Origin: an uncultured Pseudomonas sp.
Lineage (GTDB): Bacteria > Pseudomonadota > Gammaproteobacteria > Pseudomonadales > Pseudomonadaceae
Assembly: GCF_913774235.1 (NCBI RefSeq)
Contig: NZ_CAJYDW010000012.1
Location: 372,001 to 436,000, forward strand
Length of the DNA stretch: 64,000 nt
Direction: 5' to 3'
Shown here: in pieces, positions 37,359-46,357 of the stretch
Numbering within the stretch: the stretch's first letter is position 1
Layout: each line of letters begins with the position of its first letter
Translations under genes and position numbers: made by a program
Notes under the pieces: model-generated
What the model saw: only the letters and a program-made list of their open reading frames with translations
The model's database searches: none
What the model was told of the DNA's origin: nothing

Positions 37359-38504
37359 TCAGGCGGCGCAGCGCTGGAGCGTCGCCTTGGGCCGCAGCAA
37401 CTGGACGCCGGCGAGCAGCAGGCCGAAGGCCGCGACGATCAGCGCCGGTTGCAGGTTGCCGGCGAAGTGGCTGCTGGCCGCGCCGAGCAGTGGACCGAGC
37501 AACTGACCGGTGGCGAAGCTGGCGGTGAGCACCCCGGCATTGCGCTGCGGGGTGGTGGGAGCCAGCTCGCGACCGTGCTGCATCACCAGCTGCATGCAGG
37601 CGAGGAAGGGACCCCCGCAGAGCAGTACGCCGAGGAACAGCGCCAGGCTACCCGGCAGCAGGCAGAGCAGCACCCCGGTGGCCTGCAGCCAGAGGGTGGC
37701 GATCAACCAGCGACGGGTATCGGTGCCCGGACGTCTCAGGCTCACCAGCACCACGCCGAGGGCCGCAGCCAGACCGTAGCCTGGCCAGAAGAGATCGGCC
37801 TGCCACTGGCCATGGAAGCGGCTGGCGGCCATCTGCGAGAGAAAGGTAGCCGGCAGGATGTAGCCGACCCCGACCAGGCCATAGGCCAGGATCAGGCGGT
37901 TGAACGCCGGGGAAGAGGTGGCAGGCGCGGCGCTGGTGGGCAGCGGGGCGGCCGGACCGCGGCGGGGTAGCAGGGGCAGCAGTGCCAGGGTGGCGACGCT
38001 GGCGAGCAGGCCGTAGCTCAGCCACAACTGACTGGAGCCGCCGCCCAGAAGATTGCTGACCAGGGCCATGAGGCCACTGATGAGGATACCGACGCCGGGC
38101 CCGGTGAAGATCAGGGCGCCCAGGCGTGGCCGACCGGCCTCAGCGGCCAGCGGCTGGCTCAGGCCGGTCACCATCACCAGTACCCAGGCACTGGCCAGGC
38201 CGGTGCCGAAGCGCAGCAGCGCCTGGGCCGCCAGGCCATCGGCCAGCAGCGAGGCCAGGGTGAGGCCGGCGCAGAGCCAGAGGCCGCCGACCAGGCGGGC
38301 ATGGGTGCGGCGGGCGAAGAGGGCATCCAGGGCGCCGAGCAGATAGCCCAGATAGTTGGCCGCGGCCAGCAGACTGGCACCGGTCAGGTCGATCTGGCCT
38401 TCGGCGATCAAGTGGGGCAGCGCCGGGGTGAGGGCGAAGCGGCCGATGCCCATGGCGGTGGCCAGGGCCAGCAGACAGGCCAGGAGACGGGTAGTGGCGG
38501 TCAT
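37359..38504 (-). CDS. YbfB/YjiJ-family MFS transporter
   Basis: 381 residues and about twelve helices. The N-terminal ATAMGIGRFALTPALPHLI and ANYLGYLLGALDALFARR are hallmarks of the YbfB/YjiJ subfamily of major facilitators, whose substrates are unknown. GGAG 8 bases upstream supports the ATG at 38504. It is divergent from a LysR regulator with 109 bases between, the usual arrangement of a LysR target. A small hairpin GCGCCTC/GAGGCGC (37249-37267) lies between this gene and the acetolactate synthase. Confidence 0.87.
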   Translation of the reverse strand: MTATTRLLACLLALATAMGIGRFALTPALPHLIAEGQIDLTGASLLAAANYLGYLLGALDALFARRTHARLVGGLWLCAGLTLASLLADGLAAQALLRFGTGLASAWVLVMVTGLSQPLAAEAGRPRLGALIFTGPGVGILISGLMALVSNLLGGGSSQLWLSYGLLASVATLALLPLLPRRGPAAPLPTSAAPATSSPAFNRLILAYGLVGVGYILPATFLSQMAASRFHGQWQADLFWPGYGLAAALGVVLVSLRRPGTDTRRWLIATLWLQATGVLLCLLPGSLALFLGVLLCGGPFLACMQLVMQHGRELAPTTPQRNAGVLTASFATGQLLGPLLGAASSHFAGNLQPALIVAAFGLLLAGVQLLRPKATLQRCAA

Positions 38505-38613
38505 CGCAAGACTCCAGTAGCGAGCGGATGAGTACAGCCTAGGCCTTGAAGTTGATCAATAAAAACGAATAATAGAGAAATAGATATTCATCAAAAGAGA
38601 AAGGTGGTGATCG

Positions 38614-39498
38614 ATGGAGTTCGCCGAACTACGCATCTTCCAGGCGGTGGCCGAAGAAGGGTCTTTGGTCAAGGCCGCCGAGCGGCTCAATCGGGTGCCG
38701 TCCAATCTCTCCACGCGCCTGCGCCAGCTGGAAGACAAACTGGGTGTGGCGCTGTTCCTGCGCGAGCGCCAGCGGCTGCACCTGACGGCCGCGGGCCACC
38801 GCCTGTTGGACTACGCGCACCGACTGTTCGCCCTGGCTGACGAGGCGCGCAGTGCGGTGCAGGATGGCGAGCCGGCGGGTACCTTCGTGCTCGGCTCCAT
38901 GTTCAGCACGGCCGCCATCCATCTGCCGGGGCTGCTGGCGCGCTATCACCAGCGGCATCCCAAGGTGAATCTGCAGGTGCACAGCGGACCCAGCGGCGAG
39001 TTGATGGAAGGCCTGCTGGCAGGGCGCCTGGACGCCGCCCTGGTGGACGGCCCGGTGCCGGATGCCGGGCTGGATGGCCAGCCCTGGTTCGAGGAGCGAC
39101 TGGTGCTCATCACCGGACTGGATCATCCCGCGGTCCATACCCCGGCCGACGTAGCCGGGCGGCCGGTATTCGGCTTTCGCGCCGGCTGTTCCTATCGCCG
39201 CTATCTCGACAGCTGGTTCGCCGCGGCTGGGGTACCCAGCGGGCCGGTGATGGAGATCGAGTCCTACCACAGCATGCTGGCCTGCGTGATCACCGGTGGG
39301 GTGGCGTTGATGCCGGAGTCCATGCTCGACAGCCTGCCGGGCCGCGAGCGGGTGCGCCGGCACGATATCCAGGCGCGCTTCACCAGTACCACCACCTGGC
39401 TGATGTGGCGCAAGGGGCGCGAGGGCGCCAATCTGCGCAGTTGGCTGGAGTTGCGCGAGAGCCGGCAGCCCGACCGTGAATCTGTTGCTTTGGTGTGA
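38614..39498 (+). CDS. LysR-family transcriptional regulator
   Basis: 294 residues. The N-terminal winged helix (ELRIFQAVAEEGSLVKAAERLNRVPSNLSTRLRQLEDKLG) is followed by a periplasmic-binding-like effector domain with FVLGSMFSTAAIHLPGLLARY. The intergenic region on the MFS side is AT-rich, unlike its surroundings, and has room for LysR T-N11-A sites. The likely target is the divergent YbfB-type transporter gene. Effector unknown. Confidence 0.9.
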   Translation: MEFAELRIFQAVAEEGSLVKAAERLNRVPSNLSTRLRQLEDKLGVALFLRERQRLHLTAAGHRLLDYAHRLFALADEARSAVQDGEPAGTFVLGSMFSTAAIHLPGLLARYHQRHPKVNLQVHSGPSGELMEGLLAGRLDAALVDGPVPDAGLDGQPWFEERLVLITGLDHPAVHTPADVAGRPVFGFRAGCSYRRYLDSWFAAAGVPSGPVMEIESYHSMLACVITGGVALMPESMLDSLPGRERVRRHDIQARFTSTTTWLMWRKGREGANLRSWLELRESRQPDRESVALV

Positions 39499-39548
39499 TG
39501 ATTGCCCGATCCTAGGCGGCGGACTCCTACCGTCTACCGAGGACGATC

Positions 39549-40469
39549 ATGATAAGAATAGCCATCGTCGGTTTGGGCAAGATCGCCCGTGACCAGCATC
39601 TGCCGGCGCTCCAGAGCAATTCCGAGTACGAGCTGGTCGCCGTGGCCAGCCGCAACGCCCAGCTCGACGGCATCGCCCATTATCCCAGCCTGAGCGCCCT
39701 GCTCGCAGAGGGTCCGGCCATCGATGCCGTGTCCCTTTGCGCTCCCGCGGCGGTGCGCTACGAGCAGGCGCATGAGGCCCTGGCCGCCGGTAAGCATGTG
39801 ATGTTGGAGAAACCGCCGGGCGCGACCCTGAGCGAGGTGGAGGCCCTGGCCCGCCAGGCCGAGGCGGCGGGGCTGTCGCTGTTCGCCACCTGGCATTCGC
39901 GCCATGCCCAGGGCGTGCAGCCGGCGCGCGAGTGGCTGGAAGGCAAACGCATCCAAGCGGTGCGGATCGAGTGGAAGGAAGACGTGCGTGTCTGGCACCC
40001 CGGCCAGGCCTGGATCTGGGAGCCGGGCGGCATGGGCGTCTTCGATCCGGGCATCAATGCGCTGTCCATCGCGACTGCCATCCTGCCGCGGCCGTTCTTC
40101 CTCAAGGAGGCGAGTCTGCAGGTGCCGGGCAACTGCCAGACCCCGGTGGCGGCGCAACTGGCCTTCGTCGACAGCGCTGGCGTGCCCATCGCCGCCGACT
40201 TCGACTTCCTGCAGACCGGGCCCCAGACCTGGGACATCCACGTCGACACCGATGCCGGACGCCTGACCCTGAGCAAGGGCGGCAGTGAGCTGTATCTCGA
40301 TGGCCAACTGACCCACCAGGGCCCGGACCGGGAATACGCCGGTCTCTATGCCCGCTTCGCCGAGCTGGTGGCCGCGAACCGTTCCGACGTGGACGTCGCG
40401 CCGCTACGGCACGTGGCCGACGCCTTCCTCTATGGACGGCGCGAGACGGTGGCGGAGTTTCACGAGTAG
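39549..40469 (+). CDS. Gfo/Idh/MocA dehydrogenase, L-arabinose/D-galactose 1-dehydrogenase type
   Basis: 306 residues. The Rossmann fold IRIAIVGLGKIARDQHLPAL binds NAD(P) and the catalytic-site strand is GKHVMLEKPPGATLSEVE, with the EKP motif. WHPGQAWIWEPGGMGVFDPGINALSIAT closely resembles the Azospirillum L-arabinose 1-dehydrogenase and the P. syringae D-galactose 1-dehydrogenase, which start non-phosphorylating sugar oxidation. No lactonase, dehydratase or sugar transporter is adjacent, so it may be a pathway fragment or serve another sugar. The ATG at 39549 is 50 bases after the LysR stop, so the two may be co-transcribed. Confidence 0.82.
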   Translation: MIRIAIVGLGKIARDQHLPALQSNSEYELVAVASRNAQLDGIAHYPSLSALLAEGPAIDAVSLCAPAAVRYEQAHEALAAGKHVMLEKPPGATLSEVEALARQAEAAGLSLFATWHSRHAQGVQPAREWLEGKRIQAVRIEWKEDVRVWHPGQAWIWEPGGMGVFDPGINALSIATAILPRPFFLKEASLQVPGNCQTPVAAQLAFVDSAGVPIAADFDFLQTGPQTWDIHVDTDAGRLTLSKGGSELYLDGQLTHQGPDREYAGLYARFAELVAANRSDVDVAPLRHVADAFLYGRRETVAEFHE

Positions 40470-40470
40470 G

Positions 40471-40680
40471 GCGGCCCTCACCCCGGCCCTCTCCCGGCGG
40501 GAGAGGGGGTGCTCAGCTTAGCTTGGGGCGTAGGGTGGAAAACGGCGCAGCCTTTTCCACGCGAGGGCTATGGTCGCCGCTGCCTTCACCCCAGTCCTCT
40601 CCCGGTGGCACAGGGGGAGACGCTCAGCTTGGCTTCAGGCGTAGGGTGGAAAACGGCGCAGCCATTTCCACGTGGATGGC
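40471..40680. repeat. Two-copy dispersed repeat related to the 14-kb array
   Basis: Two tandem units of about 110 bases, each with the module CCTCACCCC...CCCTCTCCC followed by AGGGTGGAAAACGGCGCAGCC and an inverted TTTCCAC. The same two modules, with GGACAACGG variants, build the array at 14133-14730, so they belong to one repeat family. No gene is present between 40470 and 40847. Confidence 0.85.
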
Positions 40681-40740
40681 CGCCGTAGGTTGGTAGCGAC
40701 CCTTGCGGCCCGTTGATGTGGCCGCTGCTGGTGGACACCA

Positions 40741-40819
40741 ATCGCGGCCATGGGCCGCTCCTACAGAGGGTGATGCTTTTGTAGGAGCGGCCGCATCGGC
40801 GGACCGCCATGGCCGCGAT
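40741..40819. repeat. Inverted REP pair
   Basis: Left copy at 40741-40765 has the core GCGGCCATGGGCCGCTCC; the right copy runs in the opposite direction and carries extra bases (CGCATCGGCGGACCG) within the core. It lies just after the trmA stop and could stabilise that transcript or block read-through. Confidence 0.85.
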
Positions 40820-40847
40820 AAAGACGGTTGCTTCTACGGCCCAAGCC

Positions 40848-41936
40848 TCAGCGCCGCTCCAGCAATACGCCGCTTTCCATGTGGTGGGTCCAGGGGAACT
40901 GGTCGAACAGGGCAGTGCGGGTGATGCGGTGGGTATCGTGCAACTGGGCGATGTTCTCGGCCAGGGTCTCCGGGTTGCAGGAGATATAGAGGATGCGCTC
41001 GAAGCGACGGGTCAGCTCGCAGGTGTCCGGGTCCATGCCGGCGCGGGGCGGGTCGACGAAGACGGTACCGAAGTTATAGCTCTTCAGGTCCACACCGGCC
41101 AGGCGGCGGAAGGGGCGGACCTCGTTGAGCGCCTGGGTCAGTTCCTCGGCGGAGAGCCGCACCAGGCTGACGTTGTTCACCCCATTGCTGGCCAGGTTGT
41201 GCAGGGCGGCATTGACCGAGGTCTTGCTCACCTCGGTGGCCAGCACCTGGCGCACCCGGCTGGCCAGCGGCAGGGTGAAGTTGCCGTTGCCGCAATAGAG
41301 TTCCAGCAGATCGTCTTCACGCTCGCCCAGGGCGGTGTGGGCCCAGGTCAGCATCTTCTGGTTGACCGTGCCATTGGGCTGGGTGAAGCCGCCTTCCGGT
41401 TGCAGATAGCCATAGGTCTGCCCAGCGACCTCCAGTTCCTCGATCACATGGTCGCGGCCGATCACCAGGCGCTGGCCGCGGGAGCGGCCGATGATGCTGA
41501 CTCCTAGCGCCTGAGCAAGCCGTTCCGCCGCTAGTTGCCAGATAGCGTCCAGCGGCCGGTGGTAGGCCAGGGTGATCAGCGCATCACCACTCAGGGTGGT
41601 GAGGAATTCCACTTGGAACAGCTTGAACGACAGCGCCACGTCGCCCTGCCAGCCGGCCTTGAGGCGCGGCATCAGGTCGTTGATGCGCTGGCTGGCGATG
41701 GGGAAGTCTTCGATGAGGATCGGCGTGTGCTTGTCGCCCGGGGCGAACATGGCGTAGTGACGTTCCTCGTTTTCCCGCCACAGGCGGAATTCGGCGCGCA
41801 GCCGGTAATGCTGCAGCGGCGAGGCGAAGACTTCCGGCTCGGGCGCCTGGAAGGGTGCCAGCAGGTCGCGCAGGCGGTCGGCCTTGGCGTCGAGTTGCGC
41901 CTGGTAGTCGGCGGGAACGAAGGAGGGTTGGGACAT
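40848..41936 (-). CDS. trmA: tRNA (uracil-5-)-methyltransferase TrmA
   Basis: 362 residues. Makes the T54 ribothymidine in the T-loop of tRNA using S-adenosylmethionine. SAM-binding motif [16 protein letters not shown] and catalytic loop [13 protein letters not shown], with the nucleophilic Cys, are clear, as is [13 protein letters not shown]. The start at 41936 ([12 protein letters not shown]) matches the length of other TrmA proteins; an open frame extends 154 codons upstream but shows no similarity. The ribosome site is weak (GATCTACCC before the ATG). Confidence 0.95.
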   Translation of the reverse strand: MSQPSFVPADYQAQLDAKADRLRDLLAPFQAPEPEVFASPLQHYRLRAEFRLWRENEERHYAMFAPGDKHTPILIEDFPIASQRINDLMPRLKAGWQGDVALSFKLFQVEFLTTLSGDALITLAYHRPLDAIWQLAAERLAQALGVSIIGRSRGQRLVIGRDHVIEELEVAGQTYGYLQPEGGFTQPNGTVNQKMLTWAHTALGEREDDLLELYCGNGNFTLPLASRVRQVLATEVSKTSVNAALHNLASNGVNNVSLVRLSAEELTQALNEVRPFRRLAGVDLKSYNFGTVFVDPPRAGMDPDTCELTRRFERILYISCNPETLAENIAQLHDTHRITRTALFDQFPWTHHMESGVLLERR

Positions 41937-42193
41937 GGGTAGATCCGAGCAGGGGGTAAGAGGCTTTTCGATGTCTCGCGCACCAGAGACAAGGCCAGGG
42001 CGGCCCCGCAAAAAGAGCCGAGAGGACCGGTGCGCGGGCGAGTTTACCGCGGCTGGATGAGCAGTGCGTGGGGAACGCCCGGACCGGGCTGGCGATCCGC
42101 GCCTTTTTCCACAGCGCGCGGCCGATGTGCGACGAACGTCGGGCCAATACCTAGCCGGGGAAGAACTCGGGGCCGGAGCCCCGAGGGGAGGGG

Positions 42194-43489
42194 TCAGGCG
42201 TTGAACCAGCCCAGCTTGATGACGAACAGGATCGACAGGACGATCAGCGCCGAATTCAGCTCGCGGGTGCGGCCGGAGAGCAGCTTGATGACGGTCCAGG
42301 TGATGAAGCCGAAGGCGATGCCGTTGGCGATGGAGTAGGTCAGCGGCATGGCCAGGGCGGTGACCAGTACCGGGGCGGCGGTGGTCAGATCGTCCCACTC
42401 GATTTCGGCCAGGCCCGAGGTCATCAGCACGGCGATGAAGAACAGCGCCGGGGCGGTGGCGAAGGCCGGCACGCTACCGGCCAGGGGGGCGAAGAACAGC
42501 GCCAGCAGGAACAGTACGGCGACCACCACGGCGGTGAGGCCGGTCCGGCCACCGGCGGAGACGCCCGCCGCGGATTCGATGTAGCTGGTGGTGGTGGAGG
42601 TACCCAGCAGCGAGCCGAACATGGCGGCGGTGCTGTCGGCGATCAGGGCGCGGCCCATCTTCGGCAGGTGGCCGTCCTTGCCCATCAGGCCGGCGCGCTT
42701 GGCTACGCCGATCAGGGTGCCGGAGTTGTCGAACAGGTCGACGAACAGGAAGGCGAAGATGACGCTGATCAGACCGACATCCAGGGCGCCCTTGATGTCC
42801 AGCTGCAGGAAGGTCGGGGCCAGCGACGGCGGCATGGACACCAGGCCACCGAAGGCGCTGACGCCGAGGGCGATGGCGATGACGGTGACCGCCAGGATGC
42901 CGATCAGTACCGCCCCGGTGACCTTGCGGGCCTCCAGCACGACGATCAAGAAGAAGCCGAGGATGGCCAGCAGCGGACCGGGTTTGGACAGGTCGCCCAG
43001 GCCGACCAGGGTGGCCGGATTGCCGACCACGATGCCGGCGGTCTGCAGGGCGATCAGTGCCAGGAACAGGCCGATGCCGGCGGCGATACCCGAGCGCAGC
43101 GGCAGCGGGATGCTGTTGATGATCCATTCACGGATGCGAAAGATCGACAGCAGGAAGAACATCAGCGCCGAGAGGAATACCGCACCCAGGGCGACCTGCC
43201 AGGTATGCCCCAGGTGCAGCACCACGGTGTAGGTGAAGAAGGCGTTGAGGCCCATGCCCGGCGCGAGGGCGATGGGGTAGTTGGCGATGAGCCCCATGAG
43301 CGCCGAGCCGATGGCCGCGGCCAGGCAGGTGGCGACAAAGATCGCGCCCTTGTCCATGCCGGTCGCGCCGAGGATGCTTGGGTTGACGAACAGGATGTAG
43401 GCCATGGCCAGAAAGGTGGTGACCCCGGCCAGCAGCTCGGTGCGGACGGAGGTGTTGTGAGCCTTGAGTTGGAAGAGTCTTTCCAGCAT
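42194..43489 (-). CDS. NCS2/AzgA-like purine permease
   Basis: 431-residue inner-membrane carrier of the AzgA-like nucleobase branch (adenine, guanine or hypoxanthine symport with protons). The N-terminal block [23 protein letters not shown] and [17 protein letters not shown] are characteristic, as are [21 protein letters not shown] and [23 protein letters not shown]. The ATG at 43489 has GAGG 6 bases upstream. About 120 bases separate it from the next gene upstream on the same strand; no purine riboswitch was recognised there. The purine specificity is not resolved. Confidence 0.92.
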   Translation of the reverse strand: MLERLFQLKAHNTSVRTELLAGVTTFLAMAYILFVNPSILGATGMDKGAIFVATCLAAAIGSALMGLIANYPIALAPGMGLNAFFTYTVVLHLGHTWQVALGAVFLSALMFFLLSIFRIREWIINSIPLPLRSGIAAGIGLFLALIALQTAGIVVGNPATLVGLGDLSKPGPLLAILGFFLIVVLEARKVTGAVLIGILAVTVIAIALGVSAFGGLVSMPPSLAPTFLQLDIKGALDVGLISVIFAFLFVDLFDNSGTLIGVAKRAGLMGKDGHLPKMGRALIADSTAAMFGSLLGTSTTTSYIESAAGVSAGGRTGLTAVVVAVLFLLALFFAPLAGSVPAFATAPALFFIAVLMTSGLAEIEWDDLTTAAPVLVTALAMPLTYSIANGIAFGFITWTVIKLLSGRTRELNSALIVLSILFVIKLGWFNA

Positions 43490-43613
43490 GGGATGCCTCG
43501 TGCGCGCCGGTCTGATCGGAAAAAACGGCGCGCATCATAACAGGTCGGTTAACACGGGTAAGACGCTAAGGTTTACCCCCAAATCGGCATCAAATCGAGC
43601 ACTGACTGGTCGG

Positions 43614-45005
43614 TCAACTTTTTGGGGTGTGGCCGCTGACCGAATCGCCTGCATTACGGGCCAGGCGGAAGGCATCCAGGGTGCTCAGGATGCCGAGCAC
43701 GGCCACTATGCAAAAGGCTAGCCGAAAGTCCGTCAGCTGCGGATCGAGGTGGCCATGCCACTCCATCGAGGCGCGCAACAGCAGGGCGGCGATGGCTACC
43801 CCGAGGCCCATGGCGAGCTGGAAATTGGTGCTGAACAGGGTGGAGGCGTGGCTGAGCTGCGGCTTGGGAATATCGGCGAAGGCGAGGGCGTTGCTGGCGG
43901 TGAATTGTAGCGAACGGAACACGCCGCTGGCGAACAGCAGGAGCATGACGAGCGGCAGTGGCCAAGCCGGGGTGAGCAGACCACAGGCCAGCAGGCTGAG
44001 CGCGCTGAGCAGGCCGTTCACCGTGAGGATGCGACGCAGGCCGAAACGGCGCATGGCGGCGGTGGTGAAGGGCTTGGCCGCGAGGTTGCCGGCGAACAGC
44101 GCCAGCAGCAGCAGGCCGGCCTGGAAGGCATCCAGGCCGAACGAAAGCTGGAACATCAAGGGCAGCAGGAAGGGCGCGGTGGCGATGGTGATGCGGAACA
44201 GGCCGCCGCCAAGGATGGAGGCCCGGTAGGTGGGAATACGCAGTGTTCCAAAATCGATCAGCGGGCGCTCGATACGGGCCATATGACGCACCGCCTTGGT
44301 GCCGAGAAGCAGTCCGATCCCCATCCAGGCCAGGTTGCTGCCCAGACTGCCCTGATTCTGGCCGAGGCGCTCCACGCCCCACATGAAGGCAACGCAGGCG
44401 CCGCCGAGCAACAGGAAGCCGCGCCAGTCCAAGGGATGCCGCCGGGTGGGGATGTCGGCCGGGACCAGGCGCCAGGCCAGCACCAGGGCGATCGCGCCCA
44501 GTGGCAGGTTGAGATAGAAGATCCAGCGCCAGTCGGCGTAGGTGGTGATCAGACCGCCCAGGGGCGGGCCGAGCACGGGCGCCACCAGACCGGGCCAGGT
44601 GATGAGGGCGATGGCCCGCACCAGTTCGTGCTTCTGGGTCACCTGCAGCACCACCAGGCGCCCCACGGGCACCATGAGGGCACCACCGATGCCCTGGAGA
44701 ATGCGCGCGGCGATGAACTGCTCCAGGGACTGTGCCATCCCGCAGAGCAGGGAGGCCAGGGTGAAGAGACCAATAGCCAGGCTAAAGACCGGTCGCGGCC
44801 CGAAGCGCTCGGCGATCCAGCCGCTCACGGGGATACCCACGGCGATGGCCAGCAGATAGGCGCTGATGCCCAGGTTGAGGTCCACGGGATCACGACCGAA
44901 GGCCAGGGCCATCTGCGGCAGGGCCGTGGCGATGACCGTGGCGTCGAGGTTCTCCATGAAGAAGGTGAAGCTCACCAGGCAGGCGAGAATCTTCCAGCGT
45001 TCCAT
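43614..45005 (-). CDS. DHA2-type MFS multidrug transporter
   Basis: 463 residues with about fourteen helices. ENLDATVIATALPQMALAF is the motif specific to the 14-helix drug:H+ antiporter (EmrB/QacA-like) family, and SGWIAERFGPRPVF and RILQGIGGALMVPVGRL are the usual MFS loops. No membrane-fusion (EmrA) partner is adjacent, so it probably works alone in the inner membrane. I chose the ATG at 45005 (MERWKILACL), since the 18 upstream codons have no family match; the ribosome site is poor. Substrate unknown. Confidence 0.85.
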   Translation of the reverse strand: MERWKILACLVSFTFFMENLDATVIATALPQMALAFGRDPVDLNLGISAYLLAIAVGIPVSGWIAERFGPRPVFSLAIGLFTLASLLCGMAQSLEQFIAARILQGIGGALMVPVGRLVVLQVTQKHELVRAIALITWPGLVAPVLGPPLGGLITTYADWRWIFYLNLPLGAIALVLAWRLVPADIPTRRHPLDWRGFLLLGGACVAFMWGVERLGQNQGSLGSNLAWMGIGLLLGTKAVRHMARIERPLIDFGTLRIPTYRASILGGGLFRITIATAPFLLPLMFQLSFGLDAFQAGLLLLALFAGNLAAKPFTTAAMRRFGLRRILTVNGLLSALSLLACGLLTPAWPLPLVMLLLFASGVFRSLQFTASNALAFADIPKPQLSHASTLFSTNFQLAMGLGVAIAALLLRASMEWHGHLDPQLTDFRLAFCIVAVLGILSTLDAFRLARNAGDSVSGHTPKS

Positions 45006-45168
45006 GAGTCTGTTTTCTGGTCGGAATGGTGGGCTACTCTGCCTGAGCCGTGACGGCACACGCCAGCCTCAGTAAAAGTCTGCTGATTTGTCATCGCTCG
45101 CTTGGCCCAGCTGCTAGAGTCGAGACAGGAAGGTTCGATAGTCGTTATCGCTACGAGGAAGCCGGTGC

Positions 45169-45423
45169 ATGAAGGACGTGATAGATCGCCACATCTTGGT
45201 GATGGCAGAGGCCAAGCGCCTGCTCGAACGCGGCAGCCAGGCCAAGCGACAACACCAGCGCTATTTCCTCAACTTTCTGACCCTGCGTCAGGAAACCTCG
45301 CGGCTCACCCAGCAGGCCTTTCGGCTGAGCTGCTCCCTGGATGCCTTTTCCACCAGACGCTCGCGGCAACTGCCGCCGGTGCTGACCTTGGTGAAGACCG
45401 CGGAAGAGTCTTCGCCGAGCTAG
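45169..45423 (+). CDS. Small hypothetical protein
   Basis: 84 residues, strongly basic and helical (RHILVMAEAKRLLERGSQAKRQHQRYFLNFL), with no recognised domain, signal peptide or membrane helix. GAGGAAG about 9 bases before the ATG at 45169 supports translation, and codon use is like real genes here. It lies between a divergent MFS gene and the RcnB-like gene. The opposite strand carries a longer open frame, but it has no plausible start or composition. Function unknown. Confidence 0.5.
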   Translation: MKDVIDRHILVMAEAKRLLERGSQAKRQHQRYFLNFLTLRQETSRLTQQAFRLSCSLDAFSTRRSRQLPPVLTLVKTAEESSPS

Positions 45424-45502
45424 GCGCAGCGGCCGTATGTAGCTGTGGAGCTTTTCCCCTGACCGTGGGGTCAAAACCTCGAACGCAGAGGAGAAACACC
45501 CC

Positions 45503-45904
45503 ATGATCAAACAATCGCTGCTCTCCCTGGTGCTGGGTACCGTCGTGCTGGGCGGCGCCCTGCAGGCGCAAGCGGCCGAGTCGACTACGCCGGTCAAGCC
45601 CGATGCCAACAAGGAAGCCGCGGAGCCGACCAGCCCGCAATACCAGAACAAGGTGAACAAGAAGGAAGGCAACCAGGGGGGCGAGGCGGTGACCCATGAT
45701 CCCGACCATCCTACCTTCGAGTTAGAAGAGGGTGGCCGTGCGCCGCGCAAGTACATCCGCGACGACTACGTGATCAAGGACTGGAAGAAGCACGGCCTCG
45801 AACAACCCGGTGAAGATAGCCAGTGGGTGAAGATCGGCTCGGACTATGTCCTGATCAAGCGCAGTAATGCGGTGATCGACAAGATCGTCAAGGCCAAGCC
45901 CTGA
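45503..45904 (+). CDS. RcnB-family periplasmic protein
   Basis: 133 residues. A signal peptide (MIKQSLLSLVLGTVVLGGALQAQA, cleavage after AQA) is followed by a charged low-complexity linker and a C-terminal RcnB-like domain: YVIKDWKKHGLEQPGEDSQWVKIGSDYVLIKRSNAVIDKIV. RcnB in E. coli tunes periplasmic nickel and cobalt; relatives here may have a broader envelope role. GAGGAG 8 bases upstream gives a strong start. It is encoded 12 kb from dmeR-dmeF, so a link to the same metals is only suggestive. Confidence 0.78.
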   Translation: MIKQSLLSLVLGTVVLGGALQAQAAESTTPVKPDANKEAAEPTSPQYQNKVNKKEGNQGGEAVTHDPDHPTFELEEGGRAPRKYIRDDYVIKDWKKHGLEQPGEDSQWVKIGSDYVLIKRSNAVIDKIVKAKP

Positions 45905-45990
45905 AGGCCGGCCGGAGGCCGATGCGACGTCGGCCCCTGGCAATCATATGGCTAACGCGTCATGCTGAAACGCCCATCCGGAGTTCCAGC

Positions 45991-46293
45991 ATGACCACCG
46001 AGATTCGCGTAGTCGCCATCCTGCAGGCCCAGCCCGGCCAGGGCGAAGCGGTCGAGCGCGCCTTGCGCGCCATCGTCGCTCCCTCGCGCGCCGAAGCGGC
46101 TTGCCATTTCTACACCCCGCATCGCGATCCGAGTCATGAAGGTCGTTATGTCTTCATCGAGCGTTGGGCCAGCCGCGAAGCCCTCGCCGAGCACGAGCAG
46201 ACCGCGCACTTCAAGCAGTTGCTGGGCGACCTGGATGGCTTGCTCGCCGAGCCGCCGCAGATAATGGTTCTGGAAGAACTGCCGCTGGCTTAA
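45991..46293 (+). CDS. Putative quinol monooxygenase (ABM domain)
   Basis: 100 residues forming the antibiotic-biosynthesis-monooxygenase ferredoxin-like fold. RVVAILQAQPGQGEAVERAL, CHFYTPHRDPSHEGRYVFIERWAS and EHEQTAHFKQLL match the YgiN-like pattern, including the conserved His. Such proteins oxidise quinols or similar aromatics without cofactor, or act as dimeric sensors. GGAG 8 bases before the ATG at 45991 fixes the start. It is followed, 64 bases on, by the phosphatase gene. Confidence 0.86.
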   Translation: MTTEIRVVAILQAQPGQGEAVERALRAIVAPSRAEAACHFYTPHRDPSHEGRYVFIERWASREALAEHEQTAHFKQLLGDLDGLLAEPPQIMVLEELPLA

Positions 46294-46357
46294 GGCAAAC
46301 GACATCGGCTTGTCATTCGACGGGTCCACCCTGGGCCTCCTGTTCGCGGAGGCTCGA

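Noticed and set aside
43490-43613. Purine riboswitch before the NCS2 permease
   Set aside because: The gap is short and lacks the conserved loop sequences of the purine aptamer.
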